From contig JAHBUO010000007.1 of NCBI GenBank assembly GCA_019638025.1, forward strand, positions 1 to 64,000: a stretch of DNA of 64,000 bases. Direction: 5' to 3'. Positions 17,023 to 25,714 of the stretch are shown piece after piece (the stretch's first letter is position 1; every line of letters begins with the position of its first letter). A program made the position numbers and the translations under genes. The notes beneath the pieces are model-generated. The model did no database searches and was not told the origin of the DNA. It worked only from the letters and a program-made list of their open reading frames with translations. Source of the DNA: Ignavibacteriaceae bacterium (GTDB taxonomy: Bacteria; Bacteroidota; Ignavibacteria; Ignavibacteriales; Ignavibacteriaceae).

Positions 17023-17880
17023 CTATTCTTTCTTACCTCTAATGTAAGCTTCTAATTCAGAAAAAGAAGGTCTTACATCTGAAAAGATAGTTCTTCTCGC
17101 AAATTCGACTGCGATGATTGGAGGATTTCCTTTTGAGTATGCCACTATACATGATTTTATTGTATGTAAGTATCGAGCTTTATTTTCATTTATCATCTCA
17201 AGGTTAGTAGCCATGGGACCAACATATCCATAAGACATTAGAACACCCAAGAATGTCCCCACAAGTGCCGCAGCAACGTGAGCTCCCACATATGCAGCCC
17301 CTTTATCAATCGAACCCATAGTAACAATAATACCGAGTACTGCCGCGACAATACCCAAACCGGGCAGAGCATCACCAACTTTTGAAATCAAACCGGTAAC
17401 CGGTTTTTGTTCATGTTCAAAAGTTTCTATTTCGGAATCAATTAATTCTTCCAATTCGTGAGGAGGAATACCACCGGAAAGCATCACTTTCATTGTATCG
17501 CAGAAAAAATTCTTTGCGAGTTCATTCCCGATAAAATTTTTGTTAACGGAAAGAATCTCACTCTCCTCCGGTTTTTCAACGTGCCGTTCGATTGCAAGTA
17601 AACCATCCCTTTGTGCTACTAGGAATAGATCATTAAAAGATTTAAGAAGCTCCATGTAATCTTGTTTTGTAACATTTTCACCTTTAATTAAAACAGGAAT
17701 TGCTGCAAAGATTTTCTTTAATACAGCTAATGGTGCAGAAATAACTAAACTTCCTATTGCCGCCCCTCCAATTGTTACAAACTCAGACCATTGAAGCAAA
17801 ACCATTAGATTCCCACCTGCCATTAAGAATCCAACGACTACGCCAACAGTTACAATTACAACCCCGACTATAACAAACAT
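17023..17880 (-). CDS. motA: Flagellar stator protein MotA (second stator pair)
   Basis: 285 residues. Membrane helices at about 1-22 and 30-50, a large cytoplasmic loop (about 55-170) and two further helices (about 172-196 and 203-225: PGLGIVAAVLGIIVTMG; GAHVAAALVGTFLGVLMSYG). The C-terminal cytoplasmic tail is acidic and basic. The conserved PGLGIVAAVLG segment places it in the MotA/TolQ/ExbB family, and the MotB partner directly downstream confirms MotA. The start follows the REC-Hpt stop by 8 nt. Confidence 0.95.
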   Translation of the reverse strand: MFVIVGVVIVTVGVVVGFLMAGGNLMVLLQWSEFVTIGGAAIGSLVISAPLAVLKKIFAAIPVLIKGENVTKQDYMELLKSFNDLFLVAQRDGLLAIERHVEKPEESEILSVNKNFIGNELAKNFFCDTMKVMLSGGIPPHELEELIDSEIETFEHEQKPVTGLISKVGDALPGLGIVAAVLGIIVTMGSIDKGAAYVGAHVAAALVGTFLGVLMSYGYVGPMATNLEMINENKARYLHTIKSCIVAYSKGNPPIIAVEFARRTIFSDVRPSFSELEAYIRGKKE

Positions 17881-17888
17881 GTTTTTTC

Positions 17889-18614
17889 TTACTGTGTTTT
17901 TGGTGAAAGATCAAATTCGATTTGCTGAACAATTGCAAAAATCGATTCACATTTAAGATATACCGATGACCAATCAATCGGATTTTTTGCCAAAGTTTTT
18001 TCTATCTCTACACTTAGTTCTGTTATCTTCGGGAAGCCGATAGTTCCTCCCGAACCTTTAATTTCATGAATAATAGTTTTTAATAAATCTTTATTTTTGG
18101 ATTGAATAGAATCTAAAATTGCTTGTTTCTTAATCGGGAATGAACTTATAAAAAAACTTTGGAGTTGTTTCTTGATATCTTCATCTTCAGCTTCTTTAAT
18201 AAGTGTATTCTTTTTCGCTTTTGAAATATACTCTCCGCCCAGAATTTCGTTTACAGTTTTAATAAGAAGTTCTTTTTGAAGGGGTTTAGATATAACTCTA
18301 TCCGCACCTGCTTCAATAGCGGCTAAAACATTTCGCTTACTTGTATTACCGCTGATAATTATTACCGGAATATTTTTAAGTTCATCGATAAGTTTAATTA
18401 CATGAAGCATCTTAACGCCATCAAGATTGGGCATAAGTAGGTCAAGTAGAATTAAATTTGGCTTATGAGTAACCGCTTTTTGAATCCCTTCAAGACCATC
18501 TAAACATGTAATTACTTCAAAATTATAATCCATAAAAAAACTTTTTAATGAATGCCGAATTAAATCGGAATCGTCCACCACAAGGATTACTAATTTATTA
18601 TCGTCATTGTTCAT
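17889..18614 (-). CDS. Response regulator with C-terminal Hpt domain
   Basis: 241 residues. Receiver (1-125): D14-D15, D58 in LILLDLLMPNLDG, K110 in VISKPL. Linker, then an Hpt-like domain (about 140-235) with H183 in TIIHEIKGSGGTIGF, the standard HxxKG phosphotransfer motif. It could take phosphate on Asp and pass it through the His, or receive it from one of the cluster kinases. The start overlaps the csrA stop by 11 nt, and motA follows by 8 nt, so it is embedded in the motility operon. Confidence 0.9.
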   Translation of the reverse strand: MNNDDNKLVILVVDDSDLIRHSLKSFFMDYNFEVITCLDGLEGIQKAVTHKPNLILLDLLMPNLDGVKMLHVIKLIDELKNIPVIIISGNTSKRNVLAAIEAGADRVISKPLQKELLIKTVNEILGGEYISKAKKNTLIKEAEDEDIKKQLQSFFISSFPIKKQAILDSIQSKNKDLLKTIIHEIKGSGGTIGFPKITELSVEIEKTLAKNPIDWSSVYLKCESIFAIVQQIEFDLSPKTQ

Positions 18615-18858
18615 TTTTAACTTTCGAAAGTTTATTGACCTTAAATTTAGTAAAATCCGTTGTTTTTTCTGAACTTAATTTTGATGCTTCAATTGCTGAT
18701 TCTTTAGCTTTTTCATAAAGCTCTCCTCTAAGAATTTCTACATTTGAGGGAGCTTCAATTCCGATTTTAACTTGATTGTCAGCTATAGATATAATTTTAA
18801 CTCTAATATTTGAGTTAATGACAATCTCTTCGTTTAATTTTCGTGTTAAGATTAACAT
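18604..18858 (-). CDS. csrA: Carbon storage / translation regulator CsrA
   Basis: 84 residues. Begins MLILTRKLNEEIVIN, typical of CsrA, and keeps the RNA-contact residue R44 in NVEILRGELYEKAK. It is longer than the 61-residue E. coli protein, with a basic C-terminal extension (about 60-84); extended C-termini occur in FliW-controlled CsrA proteins such as that of Bacillus. It binds GGA motifs in mRNA leaders and blocks translation. fliW lies 14 nt upstream. GGAAG lies 7 nt before the ATG. The flgE leader in this window is a possible target. Confidence 0.96.
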   Translation of the reverse strand: MLILTRKLNEEIVINSNIRVKIISIADNQVKIGIEAPSNVEILRGELYEKAKESAIEASKLSSEKTTDFTKFKVNKLSKVKNEQ

Positions 18859-18872
18859 AATTTTTCTTCCTT

Positions 18873-19253
18873 CTATTCAACGAACAATTTGTAACGCAAA
18901 GGATATTTATCTGTATCAAGAATTTTCTGGAATCCGGTTTTTGAATCTTGATTAATATAAACAGGAACCTTTAAGTTAATCGTTATGTTGAGAGGATCCT
19001 TATTTAGTGTGATAACCCCGAAAGCTTCGTTATTTTCAACTGTCGGATAATCTTCATCAATAATGCGAGTCCCAATGAGGGGGAATGCGATTTCAGGTTT
19101 TTCAACTGAATTGAGCCAATAAAAAAGGTCATCATCGTTTTTGATAAAAACAAATTTCTTCAATTCTTCAAAACCGATTAAACCGTTTTCAAAATGAACT
19201 ATCATATCCTCATCAAATTCTATTTCGCCAAATTGTACGGTTGTAATTTTCAT
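18873..19253 (-). CDS. fliW: Flagellar assembly factor FliW (CsrA antagonist)
   Basis: 126 residues, near the usual FliW length. Typical segments are visible: FGEIEFDEDMIVHFENGLIG, then FYWLNSVEKPEIAFPLIG and VITLNKDPLNITINLKVPV. FliW binds CsrA and relieves its repression of flagellar mRNA, and is itself titrated by flagellin, linking translation to filament export. It sits directly before csrA. An AGGTG precedes the ATG. Flagellin itself is not encoded in the window. Confidence 0.96.
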   Translation of the reverse strand: MKITTVQFGEIEFDEDMIVHFENGLIGFEELKKFVFIKNDDDLFYWLNSVEKPEIAFPLIGTRIIDEDYPTVENNEAFGVITLNKDPLNITINLKVPVYINQDSKTGFQKILDTDKYPLRYKLFVE

Positions 19254-19262
19254 TTAATTCAC

Positions 19263-20093
19263 CTATTGTTTAATAATTACTAAATCAACTCTTCTGTTTG
19301 AAGCTCTTCCTTCTCTTGTATCGTTTGTTTCAATTGGTCTATATTCTGAATAACCAACAATAGATACTTTATCAGGGGAAAGCTTTTCGCTATCTATCAA
19401 AAAATATGCAGTATTTAGAGCTCTTGCTACTGATAAATGCCAATTAGATTTAAATGTTGATGAACTAATAGGAATGTTATCAGTATGTCCTTCAATACGG
19501 ATATCATTTGGTAAACTTGCAATAATAGCAGCCAATTTACTTAATACTATTTTGGAGCCATTATTTAATTCTGCACTTCCGGAGGGAAAAATAATATCTT
19601 CCAAAATATGAATTGTTATACCTCTCTCGTTTTCTTCAAGTCTCAAATTTCCTTCGTATTCGTTTTCTGCAATTAAGTTATTGACATCCTGCTTAATCTT
19701 ATCATAAGGAGAAATTTCAAAACTACCTGTTGGTTCTTTTTGAAATGACATAACCTGATTTGCTCCAGCGCCTTCACTTCCAAATACACTCCCCATTGCA
19801 TTAATCATCTTTTCGTATTTTAGAACGTCAATATTGGAAGCAGCATATAGGATAATGAATAGCCCTAAGAGCAAGGTTATTAAGTCAGCATAAGTAATAA
19901 GATAACGATCTTTTTCCCCATCTTCCGCATAGGGATTAAATTCATTATCTATTAGCTCATCATTCTTTCTTGTTCTTTTTGGGGGAGCATACTTACTAAA
20001 CGAGCTCGCATCACCGTTGGGATTTCCCCACTTTGTAACGCCAGCACTCCTTGTAATGATAGCTCCATCATATTTTTCTCTTCTTGATGACAT
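19263..20093 (-). CDS. motB: Flagellar stator protein MotB (first stator pair), overlapping motA
   Basis: 276 residues. Membrane helix at about 67-86 with the ion-binding D70 in YLITYADLITLLLGLF, and a C-terminal OmpA-like domain (about 165-275: IRIEGHTDNIPIS; GRASNRRVDLVII). The only ATG ahead of the membrane helix is at 20093, which gives a 142-nt overlap with the 3' end of the upstream motA; no GTG or TTG start was found between the motA stop and the helix. The N-terminal 47 residues, basic and serine-rich, are thus read from DNA that also encodes the MotA tail. Confidence 0.9.
   Translation of the reverse strand: MSSRREKYDGAIITRSAGVTKWGNPNGDASSFSKYAPPKRTRKNDELIDNEFNPYAEDGEKDRYLITYADLITLLLGLFIILYAASNIDVLKYEKMINAMGSVFGSEGAGANQVMSFQKEPTGSFEISPYDKIKQDVNNLIAENEYEGNLRLEENERGITIHILEDIIFPSGSAELNNGSKIVLSKLAAIIASLPNDIRIEGHTDNIPISSSTFKSNWHLSVARALNTAYFLIDSEKLSPDKVSIVGYSEYRPIETNDTREGRASNRRVDLVIIKQ
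19952..20093 (-). other. 142-nt dual-coding overlap of motA and motB
   Basis: The motA reading frame ends at 19952 with a conserved tail, while the motB frame opens with an ATG at 20093. Both frames are open through the region, and no other usable motB start was found. This is far longer than the 1-20 nt overlaps seen elsewhere in the locus. Confidence 0.7.
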
Positions 20094-20725
20094 TTCTTTA
20101 GTTTATCGCTTATTGGAAGCCAAATTAAATTTGCACTTAATACACCCCAAAGGGTTGCTATAAAAGCCGTTGCTATATTTTTGATTAAATGATTGGGGTC
20201 ACCACCGGCATTTGCCAGTGTCATTATTAGCCCCATTACGGTTCCTAAGATTCCCATTGTAGGAGCATAACCACCCATCTTAGAGAATATTTGAATATTG
20301 GAATAATGTCTTTCTTGCATCGATTTCATTTCGATTTCTGCAAGATATAAAATTGAATCAGGGTCATTTCCATCAATTGCGTTTCTAATAAGTTTTTGAC
20401 AAAAAAAGTATTCTATTCTACCTAATTCTTTTTCTACCGAAAGTAAACCTTCTTTTCTTGAACGATTTGAGAATTCAACAAAAATCTCTATCAACCCTCC
20501 AAGATTATACTGCTTAGGAAAGTAAGCCATTTTTATTAAACTACCGATTCGCATAAATTTATCAAATCCAAAGCCGATAATTACAGCTGCAAAAGTTCCT
20601 CCAAAAACTATGATTATCGGAGGAATTAAGAAGAGTGCTTTTAGCGAACCACCTTCAAGAAAGTATGCCCCGAATATTGCGAGGAAACCTATCACCAATC
20701 CATTTACAGAACCAAATTTTCTCAT
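19952..20725 (-). CDS. motA: Flagellar stator protein MotA (first stator pair)
   Basis: 257 residues. Four membrane helices at about 8-26, 32-52, 150-172 and 182-204 (MGGYAPTMGILGTVMGLIM; IATAFIATLWGVLSANL), with the large cytoplasmic loop between helices 2 and 3. The C-terminal tail (MELSLQGVLALQSGEIPTVM then LVSMLPQKEQERM) matches the conserved MotA ending, so it is not an artefact of read-through into motB. The ATG shares one nucleotide with the flgL stop (20725). Confidence 0.95.
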   Translation of the reverse strand: MRKFGSVNGLVIGFLAIFGAYFLEGGSLKALFLIPPIIIVFGGTFAAVIIGFGFDKFMRIGSLIKMAYFPKQYNLGGLIEIFVEFSNRSRKEGLLSVEKELGRIEYFFCQKLIRNAIDGNDPDSILYLAEIEMKSMQERHYSNIQIFSKMGGYAPTMGILGTVMGLIMTLANAGGDPNHLIKNIATAFIATLWGVLSANLIWLPISDKLKKCHQEEKNMMELSLQGVLALQSGEIPTVMRARLVSMLPQKEQERMMS

Positions 20726-21978
20726 TACATATAATCCAATATTGATCTGGGTAATATCATAGATGCGACTTTATTTGAGAACTGCAATAGATAATCTTGT
20801 TGTTGAAGTTCAAGGATTGCTTTAGCTAAATCGACTTCATTAATCGATGCGGCTAAGTTTTGCATATTCGTCATCTGGTTATTTAGCATCTCCTCGGTAT
20901 TTCCCAGCTGATTAATCATTGCTCCTACTTCTGATGTTTTATTAAGTAGGTGATTAAAAAAAGTTTTAACTTGATTTGTTAAATCTTCATCAGGGACTTC
21001 ACCAGCTTTGATTTTTTCCCTAATTATAATTAGAGTATTAAAAATATCATTCTTTTGATTAACACTTGTAGTAATGCTTGATGGGGCTGCATTCTCTTTG
21101 AGGCTTCTCATATCAATAGAAAAATTAATCTTATTCTCTGGATCCTTTATATCAAATATAGCCGGAGATTCTCCATTAATGGTTTTTAAGTTTCCGGTTG
21201 CATCATCAAAAATAAGCTCGGAACTACTGGGTGGTGCTCCATATATCGAATTTGAGTCACCATCCACAATATCATAACTGAATTGATATTTATTATTATC
21301 CAATTTTAAATATTGCATATTGAGTGTGTACTCATTACCTGTAGCATCATAGATTTTGGTCGATGAGTTTACAACTGAACCTAGAGCAGCTGTTTTATCC
21401 ATTGCACCGGACTCAGACACAATTGTCCCAAAAAGTTCTCGTCCGGAAATATTTATTTTTTGAGTAATGTTAGTAGAGGTCTTAATTTTTTGTTCACCTG
21501 AAGAATTACTTGCAAAGGAGACAGAATTTCCATCATCACTAACTAAGAATGGTGCTTTTGTTGTATCTGTTCCACCAAAGATGTACTTACCGTCTGATTG
21601 ATAATTTGCTAAATCCATTATAATACTTAGAGATTTATCTATCTGATCTGCGAACAGAGCATTATTTTGTTGCGCGGTTGGATTTGCAAAATCAACTAAT
21701 TTTACCATTACATTATTGATTTCATTCTGCATGGTATCCATTGCAAACTGAGTTTCATTTAAGAACGCTAAACTCCTGGTGATGCTATTTATATAAGTTT
21801 GGGTTGATTCAAACTGGCTTCCTAATCTTATCAGACTTGCCGTTCCGCTTGGCGAATCTGAAGGATTATTTATCTTTTGCTGAGTTGCTATTTGCTGCTG
21901 TAATTTACCCATCTTTGACTTAGTTGAATTCATATTAGTCAAATATTTATTTGCAAGCATCTGATCTGATATTCTCAT
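20725..21978 (-). CDS. flgL: Flagellar hook-filament junction protein FlgL (HAP3)
   Basis: 417 residues. N-terminal flagellin-like helices (MRISDQMLANKYLTNMNSTK; IATQQKINNPSDSPSGTASL) and matching C-terminal helices (INEVDLAKAILELQQQDYLL). The central, variable D2-like region is about 150-300. It forms the junction between hook and filament together with FlgK and is exported through the flagellar type III apparatus. Follows flgK by 4 nt. Confidence 0.95.
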   Translation of the reverse strand: MRISDQMLANKYLTNMNSTKSKMGKLQQQIATQQKINNPSDSPSGTASLIRLGSQFESTQTYINSITRSLAFLNETQFAMDTMQNEINNVMVKLVDFANPTAQQNNALFADQIDKSLSIIMDLANYQSDGKYIFGGTDTTKAPFLVSDDGNSVSFASNSSGEQKIKTSTNITQKINISGRELFGTIVSESGAMDKTAALGSVVNSSTKIYDATGNEYTLNMQYLKLDNNKYQFSYDIVDGDSNSIYGAPPSSSELIFDDATGNLKTINGESPAIFDIKDPENKINFSIDMRSLKENAAPSSITTSVNQKNDIFNTLIIIREKIKAGEVPDEDLTNQVKTFFNHLLNKTSEVGAMINQLGNTEEMLNNQMTNMQNLAASINEVDLAKAILELQQQDYLLQFSNKVASMILPRSILDYM

Positions 21979-21982
21979 AACT

Positions 21983-23341
21983 CTACACCATATTAATTAT
22001 AGTTTGAAGCATCTCATCTGCAATCTTAACAAGTTTTGCTGAAGCATCATAAGATCGTTGAAATTTAATAATATTAGTCATTTCTTCATCAATTGAAACT
22101 CCGGAATACGATGATTTTTGCTCTTCTAATTTGTCTAAAACAATTTTGTTTGATTCCGATAGATAATCAGCAGTTGATTTTTCGTTACCGATTTCACTAA
22201 TTAAATTAGCATAAACCTCAAGCAAAGTAGAACCATCAACAATCTTATTTGTAGACAATGCTGCAAGTTGAGAGGCAATATCACCATTGCCTGAATTGCC
22301 GTCTGCAGAAATTGCTATGAATCTTGGATCATTTAAGATATCCTGGTTTATCTTTAACTCACCATCACTGTAGCCCTCAAAAAAGTTTACACCGGTTTTT
22401 TGAGGTGCAGTAATACTATACCCTTTTGAATGTATTCCGTTTACTGATTCAACTAAGGCACTCATAACGCTATCAAGCGTTCCCATGTATTTTGGAATTT
22501 TATTCGAAAAAGTATCTGCTAACGCACTCATTTCACCACCTGAAAGCATTGCAGAGACTTGTCCCCCTAATGGTTTTAAAGAAATTCTACCGTCTTCCTC
22601 AAAAGCAGTAAATTCAATAGCGGTAAATCTATCAACTGCATAAACTCCACCTATTGATATAGTTGCTGAGTTTACAGAATCATAAGCAACATTAATGTTA
22701 GTCATTGTGCTAACTTTATCAATTAGCAAATCTCTTCTATCCAAAAGCTCATTTGCTGCAACCCCCTTAGTCGACTGCTCAAATATTTGGGAATTAAGCC
22801 CTTGAATTTCTTTCAAATAGCTGTTTAACATTTTAACATTATCCCCAAACTCTGCTTTTACATCAGAGCGCATTTGATCTAAATACTGATTTATGCTTTG
22901 ATTTTTTGAAGATAACTGTTGTGCAGTCTGGATTACATTTTGTCTCAAAGTAATCGAATTTGGGGTTACGCTAAGTTCTTGCCATGAATTAAAAAATCGA
23001 GTAATCAAATTTGACATTCCCAAATCACTTGGCTCTGCAAAAACTTGTTCAATCTGTCCAATCAGTTGTGATTGTTTGTTACTTGAATAGTATTTTTGAT
23101 TTGTAGTTCGAATTTGGACATCAGTAAGATTGTCTCTCACCCTAAGCATTTCTGTAAGGCGAACGCCGGTTCCCCACATAAATCCGCCATTCATTTCAGA
23201 TTTTTCTGCTCCGAAAACAACTTGTTGTCGGGTATAATCTTTATTCGACGCATTTGCAACATTATGGGAAGTTGCATCAAGTGCTTTCTGATAAACACTT
23301 AAACTTCGTCTGGCAATATCAAATACTCTACTTACGCCCAT
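21983..23341 (-). CDS. flgK: Flagellar hook-filament junction protein FlgK (HAP1)
   Basis: 452 residues, shorter than the 547 of E. coli. N-terminus FDIARRSLSVYQKALDATSH followed by NVANASNKDYTRQQV; C-terminus VSIDEEMTNIIKFQRSYDAS and LVKIADEMLQTIINMV, both typical of FlgK. The short length reflects a reduced middle domain. Encoded 2 nt after the FlgN-like chaperone gene. Confidence 0.95.
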   Translation of the reverse strand: MGVSRVFDIARRSLSVYQKALDATSHNVANASNKDYTRQQVVFGAEKSEMNGGFMWGTGVRLTEMLRVRDNLTDVQIRTTNQKYYSSNKQSQLIGQIEQVFAEPSDLGMSNLITRFFNSWQELSVTPNSITLRQNVIQTAQQLSSKNQSINQYLDQMRSDVKAEFGDNVKMLNSYLKEIQGLNSQIFEQSTKGVAANELLDRRDLLIDKVSTMTNINVAYDSVNSATISIGGVYAVDRFTAIEFTAFEEDGRISLKPLGGQVSAMLSGGEMSALADTFSNKIPKYMGTLDSVMSALVESVNGIHSKGYSITAPQKTGVNFFEGYSDGELKINQDILNDPRFIAISADGNSGNGDIASQLAALSTNKIVDGSTLLEVYANLISEIGNEKSTADYLSESNKIVLDKLEEQKSSYSGVSIDEEMTNIIKFQRSYDASAKLVKIADEMLQTIINMV

Positions 23342-23343
23342 GG

Positions 23344-23796
23344 CTATATTTTTCTATCTAAAATATTTCTTTGGTTACTACCGTATAGAGCGGTAATCGT
23401 TTCTTTAATGAACTTTCGTGCGTGTTCTATCAAATAACTATTTTGCTGATTAAGATTGTTGATTTCATAAGCAAGTAACACAATCTGATTTCTGATTTTG
23501 AAAATCAATTCATAGTTTGGATCATCTTTTTCTTTACAGATTTTAAGGAACTCATTTACAGAAGGAACTTCGAGCGAAATACCTTCTTTAGCCGCTAGCG
23601 ATACAATCTCGTTAATTCGTTCTTTCTCGTTGATTCTGATTCGGTTAAGAATTCTTTCCTCTTCTTCGATAGCTTTTTCGATTTCAACAATTTTGTTTTT
23701 AACTATTGATTTCTGCTGCATCACCATAGCTTCTTTAAGCAGATGAAGATTCTGCAATTGACTTGCGAGCATCTCAACTAATTTTTTAGTATTCAT
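23344..23796 (-). CDS. flgN: FlgN-like export chaperone
   Basis: 150 residues, almost all predicted helix: an N-terminal long helix (LVEMLASQLQNLHLLKEAMV), charged middle (IVEIEKAIEEEERILNRIR) and a C-terminal part LAYEINNLNQQNSYLIEHAR. Length, helical pattern and position immediately before flgK match FlgN, the chaperone for FlgK and FlgL. Sequence identity in this family is low, so the assignment leans on position and pattern. Confidence 0.8.
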   Translation of the reverse strand: MNTKKLVEMLASQLQNLHLLKEAMVMQQKSIVKNKIVEIEKAIEEEERILNRIRINEKERINEIVSLAAKEGISLEVPSVNEFLKICKEKDDPNYELIFKIRNQIVLLAYEINNLNQQNSYLIEHARKFIKETITALYGSNQRNILDRKI

Positions 23797-23800
23797 AAAA

Positions 23801-24613
23801 TCAACTCTCTAAATGATTTAAATATCCAATTACACGAGTAACATAAGTTTTTGTTTCTTCGAAAGGGGGAATTCCCTTATACTTATTAACATTTCCGGGA
23901 CCTGCATTATAAGCCGCTAAAGCAAATTTTAAGTTCCCATCATATTGTCGAAGCATTTGAGCTAAATATTTAGTCCCTCCGAAAATATTTTCTTTGGGAT
24001 CAAACACATTTCTAACACCCATATCTTTTGCAGTTGAATCAATAAGCTGCATTAATCCCTTTGCCTTTGCTGATGAAACTGCATTTTCTTTACCCGCTGA
24101 TTCAGCCAATATTACTGAACGAATTATATTTTTGTCCACACCGAAAGTGCGTGATGCTTCATTAATATGGTCTTCATATTTTCCGATTCTCTTCAATGAC
24201 TCCATACTTGGTCTTATTCCGGGTTGATTCGGTTCATTATTATTGACTCTGATTTTTTCAAATCTTTCCATCGGTTTTATTTTGAAGTTAATCAGATCTT
24301 CGTTACTGAGTTTTTCGCCGGTTAGCTTATAGTATATCATCTCAGCAATTCCCATTCCTTTGCCCTGAGTCATCTTTGATGATATTTCGTTTTGGAAAAT
24401 TGTATCGAAATACTCACCGCCAAGGCTATCTTCACCAAAAAATCCATTGGTTGATTGTGTCATGCTTTTCAACATCATCGAAGTAAGCATACTTTCAAAA
24501 TCTTTTGCGGCTTTTGCATATCTAGCTTTTTCTTCCGGAGATTTCCCTTCAGTTTTAATCGGCTCGGCGATATGCTTTTGCTCGTTCGATATTTTTAGAC
24601 TAACACTTTCCAT
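23801..24613 (-). CDS. flgJ: FlgJ-type rod-cap protein with lytic transglycosylase domain
   Basis: 270 residues. N-terminal rod-binding domain (about 28-100: AKAAKDFESMLTSMMLKSMT; FFGEDSLGGEYFDTIFQNE). A proline-rich linker follows, then an SLT-type transglycosylase domain (about 145-268) with catalytic E171 in SVILAESAGKENAVS, plus KAKGLMQL and ALAAYNAGPGNVNKY. In enterobacterial FlgJ the second domain is a glucosaminidase; here it is Slt/MltE-like. It should cap the growing rod and cut the cell wall locally. It shares one nucleotide with the flgI stop. Confidence 0.93.
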   Translation of the reverse strand: MESVSLKISNEQKHIAEPIKTEGKSPEEKARYAKAAKDFESMLTSMMLKSMTQSTNGFFGEDSLGGEYFDTIFQNEISSKMTQGKGMGIAEMIYYKLTGEKLSNEDLINFKIKPMERFEKIRVNNNEPNQPGIRPSMESLKRIGKYEDHINEASRTFGVDKNIIRSVILAESAGKENAVSSAKAKGLMQLIDSTAKDMGVRNVFDPKENIFGGTKYLAQMLRQYDGNLKFALAAYNAGPGNVNKYKGIPPFEETKTYVTRVIGYLNHLES

Positions 24614-25707
24614 TAGATTATTACCAATTCAGCTATTAATGCGCCTGCTTCTTTTAATGCTTGAAAAATTGCTATTATATCTTTTGGGGAAACTTTAAGT
24701 GAATTCAAAGCTGCCGCTACTTCTTGCACGTTTGATGCCCCTTCAATTGCTATTGCTCTTGATGAATCTTGCGTAGCATAAGGAATTAAGTTATTAAATA
24801 CTTCAGTTGTCCCTCTTGAAAATGCACCAGGTTGCGATATTATTGGATTTGACCTAATTGCTATATTCAGACTTCCATGCGATATTGTTACTGCTTTTAT
24901 CACAACTGAACTACCTGCCACAACTGTTCCGGTTTTTTCATTCAGAACTACTTTAGCCAAGTAATCTGTTTCAACCGTGAGCCCTTCTAGCTCAGCTAAA
25001 AAGTTCACAATATTATTCTGATTAGCTGCCGGAACGGTAATTCTAATTTCTGAAGCATCAACGGCATTGGCAACATTTCCGCCAAATTTTGAATTTATAG
25101 CGTTCGCAACATTATTCGAAGTAGTTAAGTCTGGAGCTTTAAGAAATAGATTTATCTCTTCATTGTTTTGTGTTATGGAAGGTAATGTTTCTTTCAATAT
25201 ACCACCTTGCGGAACTCTTCCTGCTGAAGTATGATTCTTCCCAACCCTATTACCGGTTGGTGTATTGAAATCAAACCCGCCAACTGACATTGGTCCTTGT
25301 GCATAACCATAAACTCTGCCACTCATTCCCGACATAGGTGTCATCAATAATGTTCCGCCCAAAAGACTTACAGCATCTCCCAAAGAAGAAACTGTCACAT
25401 CGAATTTTGCCCCGGGTTTCAAATATGAATTTAATGTTGCCGTAACCATTACAGCAGCAACATTTTTTGTTTTTATATCTGTTTGGGGAACAGTAATTCC
25501 AAATCTTTTAAGCATACTTGTAATTGATTGGATTGTAAATTGAGCTCTGTGACTATCTCCGGTACCGGCTAACCCAACCACAATACCATAACCTATAATT
25601 TGTTCTGCATCATCACCGGCTACATAGGCTATGTCTTTTATGCGTTGAGCATAATTCAAGTTTGCGATAAGGATAATTACTAAAGATATTTTTATTAAAT
25701 TTTTCAT
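24613..25707 (-). CDS. flgI: Flagellar P-ring protein FlgI
   Basis: 364 residues with a Sec signal peptide (about 1-20, hydrophobic LVIILIANLNYAQ). Typical FlgI segments: IIGYGIVVGLAGTGDSHRAQ, MLKRFGI, NVAAVMVTATLNSYLKPGAK, and C-terminal VQEVAAALNSLKVSPKDIIA. Periplasmic ring around the rod in the peptidoglycan layer. Between flgH and flgJ, as in many Gram-negative clusters. Confidence 0.97.
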   Translation of the reverse strand: MKNLIKISLVIILIANLNYAQRIKDIAYVAGDDAEQIIGYGIVVGLAGTGDSHRAQFTIQSITSMLKRFGITVPQTDIKTKNVAAVMVTATLNSYLKPGAKFDVTVSSLGDAVSLLGGTLLMTPMSGMSGRVYGYAQGPMSVGGFDFNTPTGNRVGKNHTSAGRVPQGGILKETLPSITQNNEEINLFLKAPDLTTSNNVANAINSKFGGNVANAVDASEIRITVPAANQNNIVNFLAELEGLTVETDYLAKVVLNEKTGTVVAGSSVVIKAVTISHGSLNIAIRSNPIISQPGAFSRGTTEVFNNLIPYATQDSSRAIAIEGASNVQEVAAALNSLKVSPKDIIAIFQALKEAGALIAELVII

Positions 25708-25714
25708 ATATCAC

